This document shows, piece after piece, positions 55,261 through 63,524 of a stretch of 64,000 bases of DNA (the first letter of the stretch is position 1; each line of letters begins with the position of its first letter). A model generated the notes under the pieces. The model did no database searches, was not told the origin of the DNA, and saw only the letters and a program-made list of their open reading frames with translations. The translations under genes were made by a program, and so were the position numbers. This stretch comes from Streptomyces ambofaciens ATCC 23877 (GTDB lineage Bacteria; Actinomycetota; Actinomycetes; Streptomycetales; Streptomycetaceae): contig NZ_CP012382.1 in NCBI RefSeq assembly GCF_001267885.1, forward strand, positions 3,645,001-3,709,000. The letters run 5' to 3'.

Positions 55261-55602
55261 ATGAAGACCAGCCCGATACGCACCCTCACCCGCCTCACCG
55301 TCGCCAATCGCGTCTCGGCCGCGTACCTCACGCTGGTCGGCGGCGCGATGGCCGTCGCCGCGCTGGAACCCCTGTTCACGACCGCCCCCGACGCCTCCCT
55401 CGCCTGGGTCTGGCCGGCCCTGTTCACCTTCCCGGCCTTCGGCTTCGTGGCGTGGCTCGGCGAGGCGGCCTGGGGCGGCGACGCGCCGGCCTGGTTCTTC
55501 GTCGGCGGCATCGCGGTCTCGGCCCTGGCCCAGTCGCTTGCCCTGGGCACGGCCTGGCAGGCCCTGCGGGGACGCCGGAGCCGCCTGACGACGGCCGGCT
55601 GA
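55261..55602 (+). CDS. SCO4225-type small membrane protein
   Basis: A protein of 113 aa with three hydrophobic segments: LTLVGGAMAVAALEPLF, WVWPALFTFPAFGFVAWLG, and FFVGGIAVSALAQSLALGTA. It matches the SCO4225 family of short actinomycete membrane proteins that sit beside SCO4226. The function is unknown; the neighbour suggests a nickel or metal link. ATG 55261 follows GGGGAGACGAGAACCG. Confidence 0.85.
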   Translation: MKTSPIRTLTRLTVANRVSAAYLTLVGGAMAVAALEPLFTTAPDASLAWVWPALFTFPAFGFVAWLGEAAWGGDAPAWFFVGGIAVSALAQSLALGTAWQALRGRRSRLTTAG

Positions 55603-55673
55603 GCCGACGGCCCTGCGGCGGGGCACCTGGTGCCGGGAGGACGGACGCGGACACCTGCGAGCAGGAGAGCGCC

Positions 55674-56294
55674 ATGACCGTACGCACGGGCAGAGTCATC
55701 TGCGACCTCACGATCTCGGCCGACGGGTACTCCGCCGGGCCGCACCAGACCGAGGAGCGCCCTTTCGGCGACGACGGCGGCGACGGCTCGGGCGCCGGTC
55801 TGCACGCCTGGATGTTCGACACGCCGGACGAGAACCGTGCCGAGGTCGATGCCATGGGCGCCGCCGGCGCCTTCGTCATGGGCCGCAACATGTTCGGCCC
55901 GGTGCGCGGCGCGTGGGACCGGCCCTGGAACGGCTGGTGGGGCGACGACCCCCCGTTCCACGCACCGGTCTTCGTCCTCACCCACCACGCCCGCGAGCCA
56001 CAGCAGATGGCCGGCGGCACGACGTACCACTTCGTCACGGACGGCATCGCGCCCGCCCTGACGCGCGCCCGCGCGGCAGCCGGCGACGGCGACGTCCTGA
56101 TCCTCGGCGGCGCCACCACGATCAACCAGTACCTGGCCGCCGGTCTGATCGACGAACTGCGCCTGCACATCGCCGCGCTCACCCTCGGCGCCGGCACCCG
56201 CCTCTTCGAGGGCGTCCCGCCCCTGCGGCTGGAACAGACCAGGTCCCGCCCGGCGACGCAGGTCACGCACGTGACGTACCGGGTGCTGTCCTGA
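55674..56294 (+). CDS. Dihydrofolate-reductase-fold protein (RibD C-terminal family)
   Basis: A protein of 206 aa. The N-terminal ICDLTISADGYSAGPHQTEE and AAGAFVMGRNMFGPVRG, plus LTLGAGTRLFEGVPPLRLE at the C-terminus, match the RibD_C/DHFR-like superfamily, which reduces pteridine-like or other substrates with NAD(P)H. GGATTINQYLAAGLIDELRL is a family hallmark. The true substrate is unknown. ATG 55674 has AGGAGAG 8 nt upstream; the frame extends further but without an RBS. Confidence 0.88.
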   Translation: MTVRTGRVICDLTISADGYSAGPHQTEERPFGDDGGDGSGAGLHAWMFDTPDENRAEVDAMGAAGAFVMGRNMFGPVRGAWDRPWNGWWGDDPPFHAPVFVLTHHAREPQQMAGGTTYHFVTDGIAPALTRARAAAGDGDVLILGGATTINQYLAAGLIDELRLHIAALTLGAGTRLFEGVPPLRLEQTRSRPATQVTHVTYRVLS

Positions 56295-56350
56295 AGGGTC
56301 GCCCGGTTGCCCAGGACGGGGCACGACAGGCCGCCGCTCCCGGCCCCGGC

Positions 56351-56614
56351 TCAGTCCCGCCCGGGCTCGCCGTCGCTGTGGCCGGTCCCCCGGCTGGATT
56401 CCAGCCATGAGCGGGCGGGCTCCGCCGTGCGCGTGGTGTCGACGGTGAGTTCGAGACGGGTCCCGCCCTCGTCGCTGGCGGGGTAGCTGCGCTGCTCGGT
56501 GGCGGCGAAGCAGCGACGGAGGACCTCCGCCACCCGGCGTGCGACCTCGGGCGACGCGGCGGTCACCTGAACCTCGGCCTGACCGCGCGAAGGTGGGGTG
56601 TCGGGGGACTCCAT
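56351..56614 (-). CDS. Small hypothetical protein downstream of the acidic SRPBCC gene
   Basis: About 87 aa (ATG 56614). One strand-helix-strand unit is visible, QAEVQVTAASPEVARRVAEV then RLELTVDTTRTAEPARSW, so it is a small alpha/beta domain of no recognised family. In-frame earlier starts exist: GTG 56653 (after GGAG) and a GTG at 56683 immediately following the stop of the upstream gene (TAG-GTG). The latter would couple it to that gene. It forms an apparent three-gene unit with the two charged-tail proteins upstream. Confidence 0.65.
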   Translation of the reverse strand: MESPDTPPSRGQAEVQVTAASPEVARRVAEVLRRCFAATEQRSYPASDEGGTRLELTVDTTRTAEPARSWLESSRGTGHSDGEPGRD

Positions 56615-56683
56615 GGCGACCTCGATGTGCGACTGGACCGAAGGGGCGATCACTCTACTCCGCGGGGCCCCTCCGGCCCGCAC

Positions 56684-57703
56684 CTACCGGTCCTCGTCGT
56701 CCTCGTACTCCTCGTCGTCCTCGTCTTCCTCGTCGTCCTCTTCGTCGTCCTCGTACCGGTCGTCGCCGTTGTCCGCGTCGCCCTCTTCGGACTCGTCGTC
56801 CTGCTCTTCGTCGTCCTGTTCCTTCTCGTCCTGTTCCTTCTCGTCCTCTTGCTCCTTCTCGTCCTGGTCCTCGTCGTCCCGACCGTCCGCCTCCAGGCCC
56901 TCCTCGTGGGAGCGGACCACCTCGCCGTCGCGGATCTCGCCGCGCCAGCCCTCGAGGTCCTCGTCGTCGGAGAGGGTGGCGTACCGCAGGAAGTGCTTGA
57001 GGTCGAGTCGCAGGCGACGCCCCTGCGCGCGCCAGATGTTGCCGGTCTTCTCGAAGAAGCCGGACGGGTAGTACTCGACCACGGCGACGACGCGCGTGAG
57101 TTCCGGAGCCAGTTCGTGGAAGCTGACGGCGCCGCGCGTGGTGCCCTTGGCCCCCTCGGAGTTCCAGACGATGCGCTTGTCCGGGATCTGCTCCTGCACG
57201 GTGGCTTTCCAGCTGCGGCTGGAGAAGGCGATCTTGGCCTTCCAGTCGCTCTCGGTCTCATCCGACTGGGAGACGCTCTGGACACCCTTGGTGAAGGAGC
57301 TGAACTCCTCGAGCTGAGTCCAGCGGTCGTACACGGTGCGCAGTGGCTTGCCGACGTCGACGACCTCGACGATGTTCGTGACCTTGACGCTGCCCGCCTT
57401 GCCCCCGCGGCCGAAGGCGCCCTTGACGGTGTCGACCACCTTGTCCTTCACCTCCCCTGTCTTCTCGCCGAGGAACGCCTTGACCGGCGAATCCCCCTCA
57501 CCCAGGACGCGCTTGCCGACGTTGAGCAACGTGCTGTTGCCGTCGCCGACGTCTCCCAGACCCTGCGCGAGATCACTGATCTTGCCTCCGGCCTTGTCCG
57601 CCATCCGCTGGCCCTGCGCCGTGGCGTACGCCGCCACCTGCTCCTTGAGCCGGTCCAGGCCCGAAGCATCGGCGGGAGTGGACTTCTCCTCCGTCTTGGC
57701 CAT
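56684..57703 (-). CDS. SRPBCC-domain protein with long acidic tail (gas-vesicle-linked type)
   Basis: A protein of 339 aa. Residues 1-100 are Lys/Ala/Gly-rich helical; 105-245 form a START/SRPBCC fold (VTNIVEVVDVGKPLRTVYDR, WTQLEEFSSFTKGVQSVSQS, HELAPELTRVVAVVEYYPSG). The last 75 residues are almost only Glu, Asp, Gln and Lys (DEKEQDDEEQDDESEEG). It resembles proteins encoded within Streptomyces gas-vesicle clusters (GvpZ-like polyketide-cyclase domain), but no gvpA/F/L genes are present here. The acidic tail could bind basic partners such as the neighbouring gene product. ATG 57703. Confidence 0.78.
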   Translation of the reverse strand: MAKTEEKSTPADASGLDRLKEQVAAYATAQGQRMADKAGGKISDLAQGLGDVGDGNSTLLNVGKRVLGEGDSPVKAFLGEKTGEVKDKVVDTVKGAFGRGGKAGSVKVTNIVEVVDVGKPLRTVYDRWTQLEEFSSFTKGVQSVSQSDETESDWKAKIAFSSRSWKATVQEQIPDKRIVWNSEGAKGTTRGAVSFHELAPELTRVVAVVEYYPSGFFEKTGNIWRAQGRRLRLDLKHFLRYATLSDDEDLEGWRGEIRDGEVVRSHEEGLEADGRDDEDQDEKEQEDEKEQDEKEQDDEEQDDESEEGDADNGDDRYEDDEEDDEEDEDDEEYEDDEDR

Positions 57704-57706
57704 GGC

Positions 57707-58405
57707 CTACCTCCTACGGCTGCTGCGGGACGACGTCCCACCGGCGGCGGGCTTCTTACTCGCGGGCTTCGAGGCGGCGGCCTTCTTGCCCGCGGGCTTC
57801 GACGCGGCGGCCTTCTCCTTGGCGGGAGCCTTCTTCGCCGGAGGCGCTCCGGCTCCGGCCCGCTTCGCGGCAGCCTTCTTCGCCCGGCTTCGAGGGGGCG
57901 GCGCCTCTGCTTCCTCTTCCTGCTCTTCCTCGTCGTCGCCCGGTTCCTCGTCTCCTTCCTCCTCACCGTCGGAATCGTCGTCGGCGGAGTCGTCGCCGTC
58001 GGAATCCTCGTCGTCCGGCCGCTCCTCGTCGTCCGGTTGCTCCTCGTCCTCCGCCTCCGAGTCCTTGTCCGGCCCTTCTTCCTCGTCGTCGAGTCGCTCC
58101 GCGAGAGACGCGGTGCGCTGCTGCAGCGAGTCGGCCAGGGCTCCCAGACCGCGGTCGGCGGACGCGGACAGCGCGGTCCGGGCGGAGTCCATCAGCTCGC
58201 CGCGGACCTGGCCCAGCAGCTGTGTGGCCTGAGGACTCTCGGCCACCGTGCGCAGCGCTCGGGTGATCAGTTTTTTCGGGGTCAGTAGCCCTTGACCTGC
58301 GAGAACGGAGGCGGCCCCGACGGCGACCTTGCCCTTCTTGGTGCGTCCCAGGACGTATCCGGCCGCGAGGGCCGCGCCCAGAGTGGCTTTCGTTTCGGTT
58401 TCCAT
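57707..58405 (-). CDS. Protein with acidic core and histone-H1-like Lys/Ala/Pro tail
   Basis: A protein of 232 aa from ATG 58405. A hydrophobic N-terminus (METETKATLGAALAAGYVLG) is followed by a helical region (ITRALRTVAESPQATQLLGQ). Next come about 60 residues dominated by Asp/Glu and a final 60 residues dominated by Lys/Ala/Pro (AKKAAAKRAGAGAPPAKKAP, SKPAGKKAAASKPASKK). The tail resembles eukaryotic H1 and bacterial HU-like nucleoid proteins. Similar proteins sit next to gas-vesicle-associated SRPBCC genes. Three bases separate it from that gene, so they form an operon. Possible DNA or polyanion binding; not proven. Confidence 0.75.
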   Translation of the reverse strand: METETKATLGAALAAGYVLGRTKKGKVAVGAASVLAGQGLLTPKKLITRALRTVAESPQATQLLGQVRGELMDSARTALSASADRGLGALADSLQQRTASLAERLDDEEEGPDKDSEAEDEEQPDDEERPDDEDSDGDDSADDDSDGEEEGDEEPGDDEEEQEEEAEAPPPRSRAKKAAAKRAGAGAPPAKKAPAKEKAAASKPAGKKAAASKPASKKPAAGGTSSRSSRRR

Positions 58406-58758
58406 GAATGGCCTCAAGTCCCATCAGCGGAATCAGGCTGCTCAGGTCGCGAACGGCCTCGCCGCCCCAGCCCCCGCGCCCCTCGTGCACTCCGTGCACG
58501 TCATGCCCCCACGCCCCGGCTCGGCGGCCGGCAACCGCTCCCTCCACCCTCCACCCACATCCGGGGACACGCATCTCACCGGGACGCGGGACGCGCCGCC
58601 CGCGACGAGGACCGCCGTACGCAGGGGCCGCGGGGGCGCCACGAGGAGTACGCTGAAAAGACCGAGGACATTTCGAGCACGGGCATTCGCGCCTGGGTCG
58701 TTATCGGTGATCGAATACGCCGGGCCGTCTCCGGTCGGCCTGGGGCAGGGCGCCCGCC
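58406..58758. promoter_or_regulatory. Divergent intergenic region
   Basis: 353 bp between two divergent genes with no supported ORF. It must carry both promoters. AT-richer stretches around 58655-58720 are the likeliest promoter for the plus-strand gene. No specific site recognised. Confidence 0.4.
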
Positions 58759-59403
58759 ATGACTGCGACCATCTCCCGCCCGACCACATCCGAAGGCCCG
58801 ACGACATCCGAAGGCCCGGCGACATCCGAAGGCCCGACGACATCCGAAGGCCGACGCTCCGCTCCGGCCCTGCGGCTGTCGCTCGCTCCCGCCGGTTCCG
58901 CACCGCTCCTGCTGGACGGTGCCTGGTGGCCGCACTCGCGTGATCTCACGGCCGAACTGCCCGCTCTGGCGGCCGTGCTCGACCCGCTGTGGGGACGGAT
59001 CACCCGGGTCACGCTCAATCCCGCGCAGTGGCCGGTCGTCCCGCGCAAGGTGCCCGTGGCAGGGCACGTGGTGAAGACGGGCTGGCTCCGGTTCGAACAG
59101 GACGCGCACGAACTCCTGCTGCTCTCCTACCACGTGGGCCGCTGGAACCTGCTGGTGGTGCCCCCGCAGACGTCTCCCGCCACGGCCGCCTGGCTGATGG
59201 CGGCGGCGAGCGACCCTCGCCGCGCCGCGACCGCGACCCGCCTGATGGCGGACGCCGCGAGCCTGACGGCGACCGCCCGCGTCGACCGTGACGGGATGGC
59301 GGTCTGGGAGTCCGAGGGGGGACACGAAGCCGGTACGCCCGTCGTCCCGGCGCAGGACGGAGTGACCGGTGCGGCGACGGCGGACCGGCCGGAAAGGGCG
59401 TGA
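58759..59403 (+). CDS. DUF5994 family protein (copy 1)
   Basis: A protein of 214 aa. After four TSEGP-type repeats at residues 9-31 it has the conserved DUF5994 core: LLLDGAWWPHSRDLTAELPA, LAAVLDPLWGRITRVTLNPA, QWPVVPRK, then LLLLSYHVGRWNLLVVPPQT. The second copy lies at 61083-61502. Function unknown; the Trp-Trp-Pro-His-Ser-Arg motif is the most conserved. Its stop overlaps the next GTG by 4 nt. Confidence 0.85.
   Translation: MTATISRPTTSEGPTTSEGPATSEGPTTSEGRRSAPALRLSLAPAGSAPLLLDGAWWPHSRDLTAELPALAAVLDPLWGRITRVTLNPAQWPVVPRKVPVAGHVVKTGWLRFEQDAHELLLLSYHVGRWNLLVVPPQTSPATAAWLMAAASDPRRAATATRLMADAASLTATARVDRDGMAVWESEGGHEAGTPVVPAQDGVTGAATADRPERA
58784..58851 (+). repeat. 15-bp tandem repeat encoding TSEGP units
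   Basis: Four copies of a 15-bp unit (ACATCCGAAGGCCCG and close variants) encode Thr-Ser-Glu-Gly-Pro at the N-terminus of DUF5994 copy 1. Confidence 0.88.
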
Positions 59404-59702
59404 GGACCGTGGACACCTTCGTGATGGTGATCGTGCTGCTGGCGGTGATCGCGGCGGGGGCGTTCCTCATCCACCGGCTCAACTCGCTGCACGGTGAACG
59501 GATCGCCGCCTTCCACTACCGCCGCGACGGCGTGGTCGCGCCCGGCCAGGGGTCCCCCGCCGGGCAGGCCGCCCACCGCGGGACCGCCGCGTCCAGCGGC
59601 ACCGACGAGCACCGGGAGCACCGGGAGCACCGGGAGCACCGGGACGGCGGACGCGGACGGCTGCTGCGCCCGCGACGCCGTACCCACCGGAAGACGGTGT
59701 GA
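59400..59702 (+). CDS. Small single-pass membrane protein
   Basis: A protein of 100 aa. GTG 59400 overlaps the previous stop (GTGA), implying coupling; a GTG three codons on is an alternative. One membrane helix, FVMVIVLLAVIAAGAFLIH, at residues 7-25, then a cytoplasmic-type basic region with EHREHREHRE repeats and an Arg/His-rich end (LLRPRRRTHRKT). No family recognised. It may work with the adjacent DUF5994 protein. Confidence 0.7.
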   Translation: MRTVDTFVMVIVLLAVIAAGAFLIHRLNSLHGERIAAFHYRRDGVVAPGQGSPAGQAAHRGTAASSGTDEHREHREHREHRDGGRGRLLRPRRRTHRKTV

Positions 59703-59869
59703 TCCCGGGCCCACCGGCCCTGCTGAGCGTCCTCGACCGGCTGCCACCGGACGGGAGGCGACGCTGCTCCGGTCGGCGCGTCGCCCTCCTGGACAGGGAC
59801 GCGCCGGCCGGAGCCCTCGACGCCGAAGCCGGCTGAAGCGGCGGCGCCCTCCTGTACGGCGCTCGGCGC

Positions 59870-60910
59870 CTAACCCCGGACGCGGGCCTCTCGCAGGGGT
59901 GCGCCGGCCCGGTGCAGGCTGCCGAGCACCAGCCGGTACGAGGTGATCAGCCCCGTCTCCGCGTACTCCACGCCCAGGTCCCGGCAGTACTGCCGGACGA
60001 TGATGCGGGCCTTGCGGAGATTGGGGCTCGGCATGCTCGGGAACAGATGGTGCTCGATCTGGTGGTTGAGGCCGCCGAGCGCGAAGTCCGTGAACCGGCC
60101 GCCGTCGACGTTGCGCGAGGTGAGCACCTGGCGGCGGAGGAAGTCCGGGCGGTTGTCCGCCGACAGGATCGGCATGCCCTTGTGGTTGGGCGCGAAGACG
60201 GAACCGAGGTAGACGCCGAACAGGCACTGGTGGACGGCGAGGAAGGCGAACGCCATGCCGAGCGGCAGCACCCAGAACAGGGCGGTCAGGTAGACCGCGC
60301 AGTGCGCGAAGAGCAGGGTGCCGTCGAGCGCCCGGTGCTTGAGCGAGCGGTTGGCGATCGCCCTGCCGCTCGACACGTGCAGGTTGAAGCCCTCCAGCGT
60401 CAGCAGGGGGAAGAACAGGAACGCCTGCCGGCGGCCGAGCAGACGCGGCAGCCCCGTGGCGGCACGGGCCTGCTCCTGGGTCCAGACGAGCAGGTCGGGG
60501 TCGATGTCGGGGTCGAGGTCCTCGGTGTTGGGGTTGGCGTGGTGACGGGTGTGCTTGTCCTGCCACCAGCCGTAGCCCATGCCGATCCAGGACGCGGCGA
60601 TCCGCCCGGACACCTCGCTCGCCCGGCGCCGGCGGAAGACCTGACGATGGGCCATGTCATGGGCGACCAGGGCCACTTGCCCGTACAGGACGGCCATGAA
60701 GGCGGCGACCGCCAGCGTCCACCAGGAGGGGCCGACGAGGACGAACGCGGCCCAGCCGGTGATGTAGAGCCCGGCGACGGCGCTGATCCGCAAGGTGTAG
60801 TAGCCGGGGCGGCGCCCCAGCAGTCCTGCCTCCGTGATCTTCTTCGACAGCCGGGCGAAGTCGCTGCCGGGGTGGTCGGAACGGGGTGCGCGGGCCGTGA
60901 CAGTGGTCAT
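59870..60910 (-). CDS. Fatty acid desaturase (acyl-CoA/acyl-lipid desaturase)
   Basis: A protein of 346 aa. Four to six hydrophobic segments and the three histidine boxes of the di-iron desaturases: HDMAHRQ, HTRHHANPNTEDLDPDIDP, and HQIEHHLFPSMP. The last box (QxxHH) is typical of front-end/acyl-lipid enzymes. It introduces a double bond in a membrane fatty acid, probably for fluidity control; the regiospecificity is unknown. ATG 60910 is chosen. The minus-strand order places a DUF5994 gene upstream. Confidence 0.93.
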   Translation of the reverse strand: MTTVTARAPRSDHPGSDFARLSKKITEAGLLGRRPGYYTLRISAVAGLYITGWAAFVLVGPSWWTLAVAAFMAVLYGQVALVAHDMAHRQVFRRRRASEVSGRIAASWIGMGYGWWQDKHTRHHANPNTEDLDPDIDPDLLVWTQEQARAATGLPRLLGRRQAFLFFPLLTLEGFNLHVSSGRAIANRSLKHRALDGTLLFAHCAVYLTALFWVLPLGMAFAFLAVHQCLFGVYLGSVFAPNHKGMPILSADNRPDFLRRQVLTSRNVDGGRFTDFALGGLNHQIEHHLFPSMPSPNLRKARIIVRQYCRDLGVEYAETGLITSYRLVLGSLHRAGAPLREARVRG

Positions 60911-61082
60911 GAGGCGAAGCTCTCTGAGAAGGGGGCGGGCGGCGCGAAGCGGCACCCGAAGGAGGCGCTGCGGACGGGTGGACACACGGACGTACCTACG
61001 GCGGCGCGAACTCCGGCGGCCATGGGTACCCCGGCCGGTGGGTCCCACACCGTCGGCCCAACACCCGCGTCGGAGACGGTCC

Positions 61083-61502
61083 TCAGACTCCCCCGTCGGT
61101 GCCGGGTGCGCGGTCGTCCAGGGCGGCGGCCATGAGAGTGGCGGCGGCTTCCTCCGTGGTGTCCGGCGGCACGACGAGCAGGTCCCAGCGGCCATGGCCG
61201 GGGGAGAGCAGGACGACGGTGTCCGGGGCGTGCCGCGCGGCCGCCTTGTGCAGGTGCACGACCTGGTTGGCGACGAGCATGCGGCCCGGCCCCGCCGACC
61301 AGGCGGCGCCGTTCACGGTGACGCTGACGATGTCGCCCCACGCGGTCGGCAGCGCGGCGAGCAGCTGAGGGAGCTGCGCCAGAAGGTCGCGGGAGTGCGG
61401 CCACCACACCCCGTCGATCCGGCGCGGCAGCACACCGCGGGGCGTGAGGCGCAGGCGGAGCAGGGGAAGAGGGGGCGGTGTGGCCGGGGTTGCGGCGATC
61501 AC
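61083..61502 (-). CDS. DUF5994 family protein (copy 2)
   Basis: A protein of 139 aa from GTG 61502, with AGAGAGAAA upstream. The core matches copy 1: GVWWPHSRDLLAQLPQLLAA, TAWGDIVSVTVNGAAWSAGP, HGRWDLLVVPPDTTEEAAAT. The frame is open another 98 codons upstream, but those residues are Arg/Pro-rich without conservation, so the GTG start is preferred. It is likely a duplicate of the gene at 58759, here lying upstream of the desaturase on the same strand. Confidence 0.85.
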   Translation of the reverse strand: MIAATPATPPPLPLLRLRLTPRGVLPRRIDGVWWPHSRDLLAQLPQLLAALPTAWGDIVSVTVNGAAWSAGPGRMLVANQVVHLHKAAARHAPDTVVLLSPGHGRWDLLVVPPDTTEEAAATLMAAALDDRAPGTDGGV

Positions 61503-61969
61503 GTGATTTCTCTCTGACGAGGCGGGCCGCGAGCGGATCACCGCGGCCGACGTTCCGTGGCACGGCTGGGGAGGGAGCGCGGCGCTGTTCCTGTCCCGTC
61601 GTACGCCCATGGCCGGCGCTGAGACGGGTTCGGGCGGGGGTGTCGAGCGGCATGAGCGGAACTCCGGGCCGCGGTGCGGGACGCGCCCATTCCCTGAGCC
61701 CCTCGGACCGGCGCCGGCCCCCGGAGATCCCCGGGAGAGGGAAAGGCCGACCGGCCTGCCGTGACCACGGGATCGCCGGCACGGGCGCGGACGCACAAGG
61801 CGGGAGGATGCGGGGCGGGTGGACCGTTCTGGGCGATGAACCGCCGATGGTCACCGGGGGTGGAGCCGGTCCGCCACCGGCGTGCTTGATGCCCTCGGTC
61901 CCCTCAGCGTACTCCCCACCCCGTAAAGACGGCGTGACGGTCGGTCACCGACGCGTGCACAGCACGGGT
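61503..61969. other. 467-bp region with no supported gene
   Basis: Between the DUF5994 start and the end of the GntR gene. Several frames are open but show no coding character. At 61500-61509 ATCACGTGAT forms a 10-bp palindrome at the DUF5994 start codon. Confidence 0.4.
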
Positions 61970-62728
61970 TCAGGCGTCGAAGTCGTACTCCAGGATGTAC
62001 GAGGCTGCGTCCAGCGTCATCTCGTTGATCTCGACCGGACGGCCTTCGTCCGTGAATGCCGTGCGGCAGATGAGGATGACCGGTGTCCCGGCGGACATGC
62101 TCAACTCCGCCGCCTCGTCCTTCGACGGCATACGCGAGCGGATCTCCTCACGGAAGTGCACGGGCTCGTGGCCGAGTTCGGCGAGCCTGGCGTACGTACC
62201 GCCCGCCCCGGTGTCCTCCTGAGTGATCGCCGACCCGGCGACCAGGGACGCGGGCAGATAGCTCGTCGCGAGCAGGACGGGCTTGCCGTCGAGCACGAAG
62301 CGTCGGCGCCTCACGCACACCGTCTCCTCGCCGGCGAGTTCCAGGACCCTGCCCACGCGGTCGGGGGCGGCCTCCTCGGACACGGTGATCCGGTCGACCT
62401 CGAGCGACCGGTTCTCGATGTCCGCCGACCAGATGGAGCGGCCGCCGCCCCACTGCTGCGGGGCCAGGCGCTGGATGCCCCGGCGCCGGAGGGGCCGGTA
62501 CTCGCGGACGAACACACCGGCTCCCTTGCGGGCTTCGGCGACGCCTTCGTCACGGAGGACACCCAGGGCCTGGCGGGCCGTCATACGGGCCACGCCGTAC
62601 GTGGCCATGAGGTCGTTCTCCCCCGGAAGCCGCTCACCGGGACCGTACTCGCCCGACCGGATCGCCTCGCGCAGAGCGTCCGCGATCCTCTGGTACTTGG
62701 GCCGACGGTCGTCTTCGGTGCTGGCCAT
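61970..62728 (-). CDS. GntR family regulator with UTRA domain
   Basis: A protein of 252 aa. N-terminal winged HTH (YQRIADALREAIRSGEYGPG, LMATYGVARMTARQALGVLR) and C-terminal UTRA effector domain (VCVRRRRFVLDGKPVLLATS, RPVEINEMTLDAASYILEYD). This is the HutC subfamily, which binds small metabolites and releases DNA. ATG 62728 has GGGAGG 9 nt upstream; the frame is open to 62821. Copies of a TGTCTAGAGA-type site flank its promoter, so it most likely represses itself and perhaps the divergent ATP-binding gene. Confidence 0.9.
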   Translation of the reverse strand: MASTEDDRRPKYQRIADALREAIRSGEYGPGERLPGENDLMATYGVARMTARQALGVLRDEGVAEARKGAGVFVREYRPLRRRGIQRLAPQQWGGGRSIWSADIENRSLEVDRITVSEEAAPDRVGRVLELAGEETVCVRRRRFVLDGKPVLLATSYLPASLVAGSAITQEDTGAGGTYARLAELGHEPVHFREEIRSRMPSKDEAAELSMSAGTPVILICRTAFTDEGRPVEINEMTLDAASYILEYDFDA

Positions 62729-62747
62729 CCCGTGGACCTCCCTCTCT

Positions 62748-62757
62748 TCTCTAGACA
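62748..62757 (-). promoter_or_regulatory. GntR operator-like site 1
   Basis: TGTCTAGAGA on the minus strand, 20 bp upstream of the GntR start codon. Identical to site 3. Confidence 0.6.
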
Positions 62758-62849
62758 CCTTAGGCCACGGGTTGAGGCTTCGCTCGCTGCGTGTAGCCGC
62801 GACGTGCGGGCCCGCCTGCACGAGGTCGCTTCACGCGATTCACGGGACA

Positions 62850-62859
62850 TCTCTAGAGA
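62850..62859. promoter_or_regulatory. GntR operator-like site 2
   Basis: TCTCTAGAGA, a perfect 10-bp palindrome in the middle of the divergent region. Shares CTAGAGA with the other two sites. Confidence 0.6.
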
Positions 62860-62876
62860 GCATGCACTAACGTACA

Positions 62877-62886
62877 TGTCTAGAGA
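62877..62886 (+). promoter_or_regulatory. GntR operator-like site 3
   Basis: TGTCTAGAGA on the plus strand, 18 bp after site 2, in the divergent promoter region on the side of the ATP-binding protein gene. Confidence 0.6.
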
Positions 62887-63086
62887 GGTCGCGGTGACCT
62901 CCGAGGCGAGGAGTGTCGTATGGCGCCATTCGGGACCGATCCTTCGACTGCCGTGGGGTACATGCGGTCGGCGGCGACAGTGACTACACCGACGCGCGTC
63001 GGCGCGGCCAAGACCAAGCTCCCTGACCCGGGGAGCCCTTGGGGCCTCCGCCGCTACCGCCACCCCGGGCAGTGAGAGCGAGTCCG

Positions 63087-63524
63087 ATGGCCTACATCGT
63101 CGACCGTCACCCCTGCGAGGAATCTCCGCGTCTCGGCGCGATGTTCCTGCCGCCCGTGGCGGAATCCGTACCTCGCGCCCGGCGCTGGTTCCGGAAATTC
63201 ATCACCCCCTACGACCCGGCCTGTTCCGTCGACGACTGTGTCCTGTTGATCTCGGAGCTGGTGACCAACGCCGTCGTCCATGGCCGGTCGGACGAGCCCT
63301 GGGTCGTCCGTCTGGAATGGTTCCGCGAGGGGACCTCCCTCCGGGTCGAGGTGCACAATCCCGGACTCCCGGAGCACGTGCGGCTGCGGCACCCCGACGC
63401 CGACGAGGCGCACGGACGAGGACTGCTCCTGGTCGACTCCATCGCCGACTCCTGGCATTCCGCGGCCTGCCCCCTCGGTGGAACGGTGGTCTCCTTCGAG
63501 ATGGCCAACGCCTGGCCGGCCTGA
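63087..63524 (+). CDS. RsbW-like ATP-binding (anti-sigma/HATPase) protein
   Basis: A protein of 145 aa. The single HATPase_c domain shows the N box LLISELVTNAVVHGRSDEP, G1 VEVHNPGLP, G2 HGRGLLLVDSIADSW and a final GGTVVSFEM strand. Streptomyces has many such stand-alone kinases, which bind or phosphorylate anti-anti-sigma factors or DUF397 partners. The target here is not seen. A divergent GntR gene is a common companion in Streptomyces bld-type loci. ATG 63087; RBS weak (GAGAGCGAG). Confidence 0.9.
   Translation: MAYIVDRHPCEESPRLGAMFLPPVAESVPRARRWFRKFITPYDPACSVDDCVLLISELVTNAVVHGRSDEPWVVRLEWFREGTSLRVEVHNPGLPEHVRLRHPDADEAHGRGLLLVDSIADSWHSAACPLGGTVVSFEMANAWPA

Larger units (their letters stand above)
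62729..63086. promoter_or_regulatory. Divergent region between GntR and ATP-binding protein genes
   Basis: 358 bp carrying three TCTAGAGA-type sites and both promoters, with no supported ORF. CATGCACTAACGTACATG between sites 2 and 3 is an additional imperfect palindrome. Confidence 0.55.
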
